A stretch of DNA of 5,825 nucleotides, taken from the NCBI GenBank assembly GCA_937967705.1, contig CALCJG010000168.1, positions 1-5,825 on the forward strand, given 5' to 3'. Of the stretch, positions 1 through 5,779 are shown in pieces. Made by a program: the position numbers and the translations under genes. The stretch comes from an uncultured Spirochaetia bacterium (GTDB lineage Bacteria > Spirochaetota > UBA4802 > JAGODF01). The notes below the pieces were generated by a model, which saw nothing but the letters and a program-made list of their open reading frames with translations, did not search any database and was not told the origin of the DNA. How positions within the stretch are numbered: position 1 is the stretch's first letter; every line of letters begins with the position of its first letter.

Positions 1-396
1 GATTTACTCACTTATTTTTACCTTAAAAATTTCTCGTTTTCAATGAGGCGGGACAAGAGAACATACGGGTTAATATTTTTAATATTTAAAGATTACAAAA
101 AGGTCTGATTACCAAATTTGAATTCCACAAAATAATAGTATTTACTAAGGAATAGAATAACTGAATCAATATTTTCAATCACTAATATACATCATTATCC
201 ATAAAACAGTCAATAGTCATTTAGATAAATATTGAATAATAATCTCCTTATATCGATTTACACATAAAAACACGTTTATCAAATCCATTTAGTCAGGTTA
301 CCAACCTGCAAAGGACCTTGTCTAATAGGCAAAAGCCCCATTAAGCAATAAATTGAGAAACTTTCATCATTCAAACAATCCTCATTCCTTTCGTCA
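1..396. other. AT-rich non-coding stretch
   Basis: Roughly 390 bases rich in A and T, in sharp contrast with the GC-rich genes downstream. I see no start codon with a ribosome site leading a believable reading frame on either strand. There is no tRNA-like cloverleaf and no strong terminator hairpin. The only local structure is a short 9-bp tandem duplication (TTAATATTT twice, 70-87), which is unremarkable at this base composition. It could be a long intergenic region, the decayed edge of a mobile island, or a different replicon joined in assembly. The sequence alone does not decide. Confidence 0.6.
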
Positions 397-401
397 TGAT
401 A

Positions 402-682
402 CCCCCCCCTGCGACCCAACCCTAAACCCATCCGCCGCAGGCGGATACAAACCGCCCAACTGTCTGAGGCGAGCTCCGCAAAGCGGACGAGCCGAGTTTT
501 GGGCGCCAGCCCCTCCGGCGCCTGAGGAGGGCGCAGGGGGCCGGCGCTTATTGGCATCCGTGCCCGCGCCGGCATTAGCCCATCCATGGCCGTCGGTGTC
601 GGAGGGAGGGCCGCCCAGCCCTCCCTCTGACAAACGCCAGTTCCGCTCAGGAACAAGCCCCCCCCAATCCCCGGCAGGGGAT
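402..682. repeat. Composite hairpin repeat, copy A
   Basis: GC-rich intergenic element whose parts recur at 1700-1922. Bases 440-538 match 1738-1836 perfectly (99 bp) and 595-638 match 1838-1881 perfectly (44 bp). It is a string of inverted repeats. ATCCGCC/GGCGGAT is at 430-436/440-446. An outer CGCCCAA/TTGGGCG pair encloses TCCGC-AAA-GCGGA. GGCGCC/GGCGCC follows, then GCCGGCGC/GCGCCGGC at 540-547/566-573. GAGGGAGGGC/GCCCTCCCTC is at 602-611/618-627, GTTCC/GGAAC at 640-654, and ATCCCC/GGGGAT at 667-682. It differs from copy B by a 55-bp net insertion (539-594). There is no transposase or terminal target duplication, so this resembles a dispersed non-autonomous or REP-like element. Long frames across it on both strands are best read as by-products of its GC content. 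Confidence 0.85.
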
Positions 683-719
683 AAAACCCTCGCCCTCGTA
701 AGGTCTAATACCCCCCTAA

Positions 720-796
720 CTCCTATGTTCCTCCTATGTTCCTCCTATGTTCCTCCTATAATGGTCCTATGAACCTCAAATGAACCTCCCATGAAG
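720..796. repeat. 11-bp tandem repeat array, seven units
   Basis: Three perfect copies of CTCCTATGTTC (720-730, 731-741, 742-752) are followed by four degenerate units in register: CTCCTATAATG, GTCCTATGAAC, CTCAAATGAAC and CTCCCATGAAG. On the minus strand each perfect unit reads GAACATAGGAG, so the array shows repeated AGGAGG motifs there. On the plus strand most units carry an ATG. The 11-bp period is close to one DNA helical turn, so any bound protein would meet each unit on nearly the same face. It lies between composite repeat A and the leader of the 1012 gene. Function unknown. The perfect copies suggest recent slippage expansion at one end. Confidence 0.9.
757..762 (+). promoter_or_regulatory. 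Possible -10 box (TATAAT) inside the tandem array
   Basis: An exact TATAAT arises in the fourth, degenerate 11-bp unit. No hexamer resembling TTGACA lies 16-18 bases upstream, and there is no extended -10 TG. The match may therefore be a chance product of repeat decay. If used, it would give a leader of about 240 bases ahead of the 1012 gene, covering the ATG-GGA-TAG mini-ORF. Confidence 0.25.
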
Positions 797-883
797 CTAA
801 AATAAAACACCGGAAATCCTATTTTTTTTTCCTTTTTTTTCACCTTCCCCCCACCCCGCGCGTATTAATCATAAACGCTCAAA

Positions 884-991
884 AGGAGGAACCCTATGGG
901 ATAGAACAAAAAAAGCCGTACCGAGCCGTACAAAGGAACGTTTCAGGGGCAGTCAAATGCCCGGCCATTGGCCAGAAGTACAAAATTTTAA
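884..991 (+). other. Strong ribosome site before a two-codon ORF (ATG-GGA-TAG)
   Basis: AGGAGG at 884-889 sits six bases before ATG at 896, but the frame ends after one more codon at TAG (902-904). The same frame then stays open for 28 sense codons to TAA (989-991), 20 bases before the next gene's ATG. The downstream part would encode a short basic peptide. Three readings are possible: a minimal upstream ORF whose translation affects the 1012 gene, a small gene broken by an amber codon, or a chance match. Twenty-eight open codons are not statistically striking. A small hairpin GGGCA/TGCCC (947-951/958-962) and a 10-base-spaced duplication of GCCGTAC (915 and 925) lie within it. Confidence 0.35.
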
Positions 992-1011
992 AATAATTTA
1001 GGAGAACACTC

Positions 1012-1632
1012 ATGTCAGAAGTAGAATTAAACCCCACCTTTGATGGATTCAGGAAAAAACTCGGCCGTATCGTCTATGTAAACATCGACGGAGACACTTT
1101 TGCCCGGAGGTACAGAAAGCCGAAGAACCCCAATACGCCGGCTCAGATAGAGGTAAGGGAAAGCTTTAAAAAGCTCTCGGAGGACTGGAAGATGATGGAC
1201 GGGGTACTGAAACAATCCTGGTCGGAGATCGCCAAAAGGAAAAAGCGCGTTAAGGGGTACAACGCCTTTATAGGTGCCAATTCCACACGGCAGAGGGCCG
1301 GAGAGTTTCTTGTGCTCTGCCCCGCCCTGGGAATACAGGACACCCTCCCCTTTACCCCCTCCCCCGGCCCCAACCCCGGGGAGATCAGCCTCACCTTTAC
1401 CCCGGCTAACGGCGGCCGCCACCTCACCGTCTTCAGCCAGATCAAGGAGGAAGGCCGGGCCTCGGGTCCCCTCACGCGGCACGACGCCGGGGCCGACGCC
1501 CCCTCCCCCTACCTGGTAACGGGCCTGGAGAGCGGCAGGGAGTATCATCTCTACGCCGTACTCACAGACGCCCCGTACGAAACCGCCGCACGCGTCTCAG
1601 CCTCCACGGGAGGCGCCGGCATGGCCGGTTAA
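1012..1632 (+). CDS. Orphan two-domain protein, helical N-terminus plus FN3-like C-terminus
   Basis: A 206-aa protein whose start is supported by TTAGGAG seven bases upstream. It has no signal peptide or membrane segment. Residues 1-95 form a basic domain. A glycine/valine segment (GFRKKLGRIVYVN) leads to a KNPNTPAQ-x-x-VR motif, amphipathic helices, and then GYNAFIGAN. From memory this order (Gly-rich start, 'PxTxAQ..R..F', 'GYNAF...N') recalls DUF6266-like and similar phage-associated proteins, but I cannot confirm homology. A Pro-rich linker (about 113-122) precedes residues 123-199. That part looks like a fibronectin-III or Ig-like beta sandwich, with a typical 'VTGLESGREYHLYAVLTD' strand-turn-strand near its end. 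The gene stands alone between a long leader and a terminator, and is flanked by two copies of a composite repeat. The function is not known to me. It could be a structural or binding protein. Confidence 0.85.
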   Translation: MSEVELNPTFDGFRKKLGRIVYVNIDGDTFARRYRKPKNPNTPAQIEVRESFKKLSEDWKMMDGVLKQSWSEIAKRKKRVKGYNAFIGANSTRQRAGEFLVLCPALGIQDTLPFTPSPGPNPGEISLTFTPANGGRHLTVFSQIKEEGRASGPLTRHDAGADAPSPYLVTGLESGREYHLYAVLTDAPYETAARVSASTGGAGMAG

Positions 1633-1639
1633 AGCAGCA

Positions 1640-1670
1640 GGGCGCGGCCAACCGGCCGCGCCCTTTTTTT
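1640..1670 (+). terminator. Factor-independent terminator after the 1012 gene
   Basis: A perfect 10-bp GC stem (GGGCGCGGCC / GGCCGCGCCC) with a 4-base loop AACC is followed directly by seven T. It starts eight bases after the stop codon, so it ends this transcription unit and isolates the gene from mltG. Confidence 0.95.
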
Positions 1671-1699
1671 AAAACCCGTTCAGGAACAAACCAACCCAT

Positions 1700-1922
1700 C
1701 CCCCCCTGCAACCCGACCCTAAAACCATCCGCCGCCAGGCGGATACAAACCGCCCAACTGTCTGAGGCGAGCTCCGCAAAGCGGACGAGCCGAGTTTTGG
1801 GCGCCAGCCCCTCCGGCGCCTGAGGAGGGCGCAGGGAGGTGTCGGAGGGAGGGCCGCCCAGCCCTCCCTCTGACAAACGCCGGTTCCTCGTCAGGAACAA
1901 GTCCCCCCCCCGGTCAGGGGAT
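1700..1922. repeat. Composite hairpin repeat, copy B
   Basis: Second copy of the element at 402-682, in the same orientation about 1.3 kb away. The 99-bp block 1738-1836 and the 44-bp block 1838-1881 are identical to copy A. Between them copy B has one base where copy A has 56, so one hairpin module is absent. The left edge differs by a few substitutions and one base in a hairpin loop. The GAGGGAGGGC/GCCCTCCCTC stem is at 1845-1854/1861-1870, and GTTCC/GGAAC at 1883-1887/1894-1898. The 10-mer TCAGGAACAA in the right part (1891-1900) also occurs just left of the copy (1680-1689). The copy sits between a terminator and the mltG promoter region. Confidence 0.85.
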
Positions 1923-1970
1923 ACCACAGCCACAAAGGCCCCCCGCCCAGGGGAAAGCAAAAAACAAGTC

Positions 1971-1999
1971 TTGACAAATCCCGCCCCCCGTGCCAGAAA
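1971..1999 (+). promoter_or_regulatory. Candidate mltG promoter (perfect -35, poor -10)
   Basis: TTGACA at 1971-1976 is a perfect -35 hexamer, 101 bases before the mltG start and just downstream of composite repeat B. The best-spaced -10 (17-base spacer) is CAGAAA at 1994-1999, a poor match. An activator or another sigma factor may compensate, or the hexamer may be chance. No better promoter is visible between the upstream terminator and mltG. Confidence 0.35.
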
Positions 2000-2071
2000 A
2001 CCGCAAGGTCACTCAGACGCCGGAACCCCCGGCCCCTCCCCGGAGGGAAACACCCGCTGCGAGGCATCCCC

Positions 2072-3004
2072 ATGAACCGACGAATAGCAGTCCCCGCTCT
2101 CCTCATCACCCCCCTGCTCCTTATCCTCCTGGTGCTGTTCCTGCCCACCGGGAGCGGCAAGACGGAAACCGTCTTCATACCCCGGGGGACCTCCTTCGCG
2201 AAGGCCTGGCAGCTCATGGAGGATAAGGGGCTCTCGGTCTCCCGCTGGCGCTTCCGCGCGGCCTATATCCTCAACGCCCGGCTCTCCGGCTCCCTGAGGC
2301 CGGGGCTCTACGAGCTGGCCCTGCCCGCCTCCCCCTACCGCCTGGCCCGCATGCTCTGCACCGGCGACGTGGCCCGGCTGACCGTACCGGAGGGATGGAC
2401 GCAGCGGGAGATCGCCCAGGTATTGAAGAGGAAGCTCGGGCCCTCGGCCTATCTCGACGGGCTGCAGGAGAAGACCCCGGATTACGAGGGGCGCCTCTTT
2501 CCCGCCACGTACCGCCTCGACAGCGGCAGCGCCAGAGCGGTGATAAAGAAGATGCTGGATACCTTCCAGAAGAGGACGGAAAAGCTCAAGCCGACGGACC
2601 AGGAGATCATCCTCGCCTCCATGATACAGAAGGAGGGGGCCCGGGTCTCGGAGTTTCCCCGGATCAGCGGCGTCTTCCACAACCGCCTGAAGGCCGGCAT
2701 GCTCCTGGAATCCGACCCGACCCTGCAGTACATCGTGGGCAAAATCCGCCTCACCAGGGAGATACTGCTCAACAAGAGCCCCTACAACAGCTACCTGCAC
2801 CGGGGCCTCCCCCCGGGCCCCATCTGCAACCCCGGGATGGAGGCGCTGAAGGCGGCGCAGAACCCCGAGAAGCACGACTACTACTTCTTCGTGGCCAAAA
2901 ATGACGGGACCCACTACTTCTCCCGGGACAAACGGGAGCACTTCGAGGCGGTCAAGTTCTATCAACTGGGCCAGAAGACCGGATTTGTGCCCTCTCCCCA
3001 GTAG
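2072..3004 (+). CDS. mltG: Endolytic murein transglycosylase MltG (YceG family)
   Basis: A 310-aa membrane-anchored lytic transglycosylase that cuts nascent peptidoglycan strands within the chain near the membrane and so helps set glycan length. Residues 1-25 carry a basic start (MNRR) and a hydrophobic anchor. Residues 30-105 fit the LysM-like subdomain ('VFIPRGTSFAKAWQLMEDKG', 'LRPGLYEL'). The YceG catalytic region follows with its hallmarks: 'TVPEGWTQREIAQ' (104-115), 'YEGRLFPATYRL' (138-149), 'ILASMIQKEGA' (180-190) with the catalytic Glu expected at E188, 'VFHNRL..GM.LESDPT' (201-217), 'YNSYLHRGLPPGPICNPG' (238-255), and 'YYFFVAKNDGTHYFS' near the end. Length is close to the E. coli protein (about 340 aa). 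The start is supported by GAGG seven bases upstream. The gene is closed by its own terminator. A PBP gene about 1.1 kb downstream gives a cell-wall context. Confidence 0.96.
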   Translation: MNRRIAVPALLITPLLLILLVLFLPTGSGKTETVFIPRGTSFAKAWQLMEDKGLSVSRWRFRAAYILNARLSGSLRPGLYELALPASPYRLARMLCTGDVARLTVPEGWTQREIAQVLKRKLGPSAYLDGLQEKTPDYEGRLFPATYRLDSGSARAVIKKMLDTFQKRTEKLKPTDQEIILASMIQKEGARVSEFPRISGVFHNRLKAGMLLESDPTLQYIVGKIRLTREILLNKSPYNSYLHRGLPPGPICNPGMEALKAAQNPEKHDYYFFVAKNDGTHYFSRDKREHFEAVKFYQLGQKTGFVPSPQ

Positions 3005-3013
3005 GGAGTGGGA

Positions 3014-3045
3014 TAAAGGGGGATAAACCCCTTTACGATTTTTTT
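3014..3045 (+). terminator. Factor-independent terminator after mltG
   Basis: An 8-bp stem TAAAGGGG/CCCCTTTA (3014-3021/3028-3035) with a six-base loop is followed after three bases by seven T (3039-3045). It begins ten bases after the mltG stop. The next promoter's -35 box starts three bases after the T tract, a very compact arrangement. Confidence 0.9.
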
Positions 3046-3047
3046 AT

Positions 3048-3076
3048 TTGACTTTTCCATCCGGTTTGTATATATA
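3048..3076 (+). promoter_or_regulatory. Sigma70-type promoter for the secreted Lys-rich protein
   Basis: TTGACT (3048-3053) and TATATA (3071-3076) are separated by an ideal 17-base spacer, in a locally AT-rich patch between GC-rich genes. The predicted start point near 3083 gives a leader of about 85 bases before the chosen ATG at 3170. It lies immediately after the mltG terminator, so the downstream gene has independent expression. Confidence 0.8.
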
Positions 3077-3169
3077 TTTGTTGATTTTGCATGGTTCATG
3101 GGGAGTGCTTTTAAAAGTTCTGGCCAGAGATGTGACAAAATCGCACTAAATCAATCAGGAGCAAAAGTT

Positions 3170-3979
3170 ATGAAGAGGTCTATGATCGCCGCCTTATCCC
3201 TCCTTGTTTTTGTCCTTCCCGCCGCACAGCTTTCCGCCAAGACGGACGTTGCCAAGGAAAAGAAGAAATTTCAGGCCGCCCTGCAGAAGGGAAGCCCGGT
3301 CTATCTGAAGAAGGTCAAGATTGACGTGTTTCAGCAGGTCAACTCAGAAGCCAAATCCAGCTACATCAACACCAAGTATTACGGCAAGATGGAAGTCATC
3401 CCGGCCCTGATCGGCGGCATACAGAATAAGGACGTAAAGGTCCGCACGGAAATGTATTACACCATCAACTCCCTGGGCGTTTCCAAGGCCGCGCTGCTGA
3501 AGTCCCCCAAGGGAAAAGGCATCCTGAAGAAACTGCAGGCCGCCATCGGCAAGAAGAAGGAAACGGACGAGAACGCCAAGAACGGTCTGAAATCCCTGCA
3601 GTCCAAATTCCAGCCCGGCGTTCAGGAGTACATAGAAGCGGGCAACTGGAAAGCCCTGGCCTCCATGGACGAGAACCAGTACAACGCCACCTGCTGTGAC
3701 GCCAAGAGCAACATCATCAGCGACCGCATCATGGGCGATAAAAAGGCCGGCAAGAAGATCTACCTCACCTGCCTGAAGGCCTCCGTTTATTCCAAGGGGA
3801 ACATGAAGGTGCAGATGAGACTCCTCGACGAGCTTCAGAACGTATCCGGCAGAATGGACGCCAAGCTGAAGAAGTCTGTAGCCAAGAACGTCAAGACCGA
3901 GGCCAAGAAGGCCAAGGAAAAGACCCTCAAGGACAAGCTCACCGCCATCGCCGGAAGCCTGGAGGAATCACCCAAGTAA
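3170..3979 (+). CDS. Secreted Lys-rich helical protein with a HEAT-like repeat, unknown function
   Basis: A 269-aa protein. I choose ATG 3170 rather than the in-frame ATG at 3098. AGGAG lies at 3157-3161 with eight-base spacing, and this start gives a clean signal peptide (MKRS, then a hydrophobic core, then 'AQLSA' with likely cleavage after A23). The mature part is almost all helix and very rich in lysine. Residues about 74-103 ('MEVIPALIGGIQNKDVKVR..M') fit one HEAT-repeat helix pair. Residues 151-205 hold three cysteines (175, 176, 201). The tail (229-256) is a Lys/Ala-rich segment likely to be a long charged helix. No catalytic motif is evident. A strong promoter, a good ribosome site and flanking hairpins suggest a well-expressed stand-alone gene. 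Its place between mltG and a PBP makes an envelope role plausible, but this is inference. I do not recognise an established family. Confidence 0.85.
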   Translation: MKRSMIAALSLLVFVLPAAQLSAKTDVAKEKKKFQAALQKGSPVYLKKVKIDVFQQVNSEAKSSYINTKYYGKMEVIPALIGGIQNKDVKVRTEMYYTINSLGVSKAALLKSPKGKGILKKLQAAIGKKKETDENAKNGLKSLQSKFQPGVQEYIEAGNWKALASMDENQYNATCCDAKSNIISDRIMGDKKAGKKIYLTCLKASVYSKGNMKVQMRLLDELQNVSGRMDAKLKKSVAKNVKTEAKKAKEKTLKDKLTAIAGSLEESPK

Positions 3980-4018
3980 GAGGGTTTACCAGCTGCAATG
4001 ATTATGCCTGATTTTAAG

Positions 4019-4050
4019 AGGGGGCGGCTTTCCGGAGAAACCGCCCCCTT
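4019..4050 (+). terminator. Probable terminator after the Lys-rich protein gene
   Basis: GGGGGCGG (4020-4027) pairs perfectly with CCGCCCCC (4041-4048), with an outer A-T and partial inner pairing. The following T tract is only three bases. The strong GC stem 40 bases after the stop codon fits a terminator, but a weak or partial one. Some read-through into the PBP gene is possible, especially as no clear promoter is visible between here and 4117. Confidence 0.65.
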
Positions 4051-4116
4051 TGCCGTTAAAACCGCCCCCGGGATTCTGAGGTTACGCCCCACGGAAGAGG
4101 ACGGTGCCCCGCGCTC

Positions 4117-5779
4117 ATGAAAAAGACTCCTCTCGTCATCGCCGCCATTGCCGCGGCCGTGTTTTCCGGCCTCCTGCTGACCGCCGGCCTGGCGGATTAT
4201 TATATGACCGCCGCCGGTCTCGATCAATGTCCCCGCTCCACCGTCGTGGAGTTCTACGCCCGGGACGGCAGTCTCTGGACACGCCATGTCCTGGCCCGCC
4301 GGGAATGCCTCCCCATTGATAGCGGGGGTGATATGGCTCCGCCGGTAATGAGGAAGATCGGCGGCATTCTCTCGGAGGCCTACCGCCATCAGCAGGGGGA
4401 TATGGCCGGGGCCCGTTGGGCCGCGGCCTATTTCCTGGCCCCGGAGCTCACCTCTCCCGGCGATAAGATCCCCCTCTACACCCTGCAGCGCCTGCGGGAC
4501 TATAAGAACATGGCGCTCCTCTGCCTGGGCCGCGGCTCCGAAGAGCTCACGAGAGCCCTCCTCAACCGGAAGCGCCTCAGGCCCGGACTGTACGGGGCGG
4601 GACTGGCCAGCCGCGCCCTTTACGGCAAAGACTTCTCCCGCCTTTCGGCGCCGGAGATGCGGCCGCTTCTCTTCCTCCTCCTGGGCAACGGGAGTAAGGG
4701 CTCCGGACCCGTCCCCCGGGCCCTCCGGGATCGCTACGAGAAGGCCCTGGCGGGACTGGCCGGGAACGCCTCCCCTCCTCCGACGGGGGCCTATTTCCGG
4801 GATTACTGCCTGAGCCTCCTGAAAAAAGAGAACCTCATCCGGGACTCCGGGACACTCCGGGTCTACACCACCCTCGACCTGAAGAGCCAGAAACTGCTGG
4901 AGGAGTCCGTCGCCGACTTCCTGGAAAAGTACCGCGACCAGCCCCGGTACAAGGTGGAAATCCTTAAGAGCCTCCCCCAGGTCGAGGCGGCGGCGCTCAT
5001 CCTCGACACTAAGACCGGCGCCCTGAGGGCCATGATCGGGGGGCGAAGCTATGAAAAGAGCGGCCCCTACAACCGGGCCGTGCAGAGCCGCCGCCAGATA
5101 TCCTCCACCATCAAACCGTTCCTCTACGCCGAGGCCCTGGAGCTGTGCGGCCTGCGGGGCGATACGATGATGACCGACCGGCCCGTGGAGATGAAAAACC
5201 GCGACGGCTCCCCCTGGCGGCCTAAAAACTTCTACCCCGGATATCGGGGTGACGTTCCCCTCCGGGACGCCCTGGTGGTATCCATAAACACCGTGGCGGT
5301 TCAGCTCATCGGCAGGGTCGGGACGGAGAGGATGGCCGGCAAGGCCCGGGAGATCTTCCGGATGCCGGATAACGACATGGACCGGCGCGTCCCCGCCGAA
5401 CCTTCCCTGGCCCTGGGCTCCCTGGACCTCACGCCCCTGGAACTGGCCAAGGGATACCTCATCCTGGCCGGGGACGGCACCGAGCGCCTGCCCCGGGCCA
5501 TGGAACGCATCACCGACGGGAGCGGCAGGGACGTCGAGACGGATCTCACCCGGTCCCCTCCCCGGCCCGGGAAGCGTTTCTTCCGGCAGGAGACCGTCCG
5601 GGAGATACGGGGCATGCTGAAGGATGTCATCGCCCGGGGAACCGCCGCCGACTTCATCAAGGAGCCCCTTACCTACGAGATAGCCGGCAAGAGCGGCTCC
5701 TCCCCCGGCGATTCCTGGTTTGCCGGTTTTACCTCCGGGACCCTCATCGTTACCTGGGCGGGTTTCGACAGGCAGAAAG
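4117..5779 (+). CDS. Class A-type penicillin-binding protein with degenerate GT51 domain, 3' truncated
   Basis: About 554 real residues; the true C-terminus is missing because genomic sequence stops in adapter. Residues 1-28 are a cytoplasmic MKK start and one membrane anchor. Residues 40-215 follow the outline of a glycosyltransferase 51 domain: 'STVVEFYARDGSL', then 'APPVMRKIGGILSEAYRHQQG' where families have the EDxxFxxHxG box, and 'SEELTRALLN..LRPGLYGAGLASRALYGKDFSRLSAPE', matching the ILExYLN...G..GI..A...YFGK...L...E region. The catalytic Glu/Asp, the GxSTITQQ box and the Glu before YLN are all absent, so polymerase activity is unlikely. 'LRVYTTLDLKSQ' (247-258) is the usual linker. The transpeptidase domain is intact: S330-TIK, S389-IN, and K525-SG in place of the common KTG, followed by 'DSWFAGFTSG'. 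It should cross-link peptidoglycan in the periplasm. The start has only a distant GAGG (4097-4100), so translation may be weak. A new pbp subtype or simple divergence are both possible. Confidence 0.9.

Noticed and set aside
279..656. Minus-strand and plus-strand frames over composite repeat A (also 353-772 and 394-633).
   Set aside because: They are made of repeat hairpins read as protein. The same peptide appears at copy B in 1562-1960 with different surroundings, and there are no convincing starts.
821..840. T9-CC-T8 tract as a terminator.
   Set aside because: No GC-rich stem precedes it. Only weak A/T pairing is possible, so I record it as a homopolymer stretch in the leader region.
402..1922. 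Possibility of an insertion sequence or CRISPR array formed by the repeats.
   Set aside because: There is no transposase, no regular spacer pattern and only two large copies. The 11-bp units are contiguous without spacers.
2009..2965. A 318-codon antisense frame opposite mltG.
   Set aside because: Mirror frame of a strongly supported family member, with composition typical of GC-rich antisense and no ribosome site or motifs.
3098..3169. Upstream in-frame ATG extending the Lys-rich protein by 24 residues.
   Set aside because: It lacks a good ribosome site and would bury the signal peptide. ATG 3170 has AGGAG at ideal spacing and a clean secretion signal.
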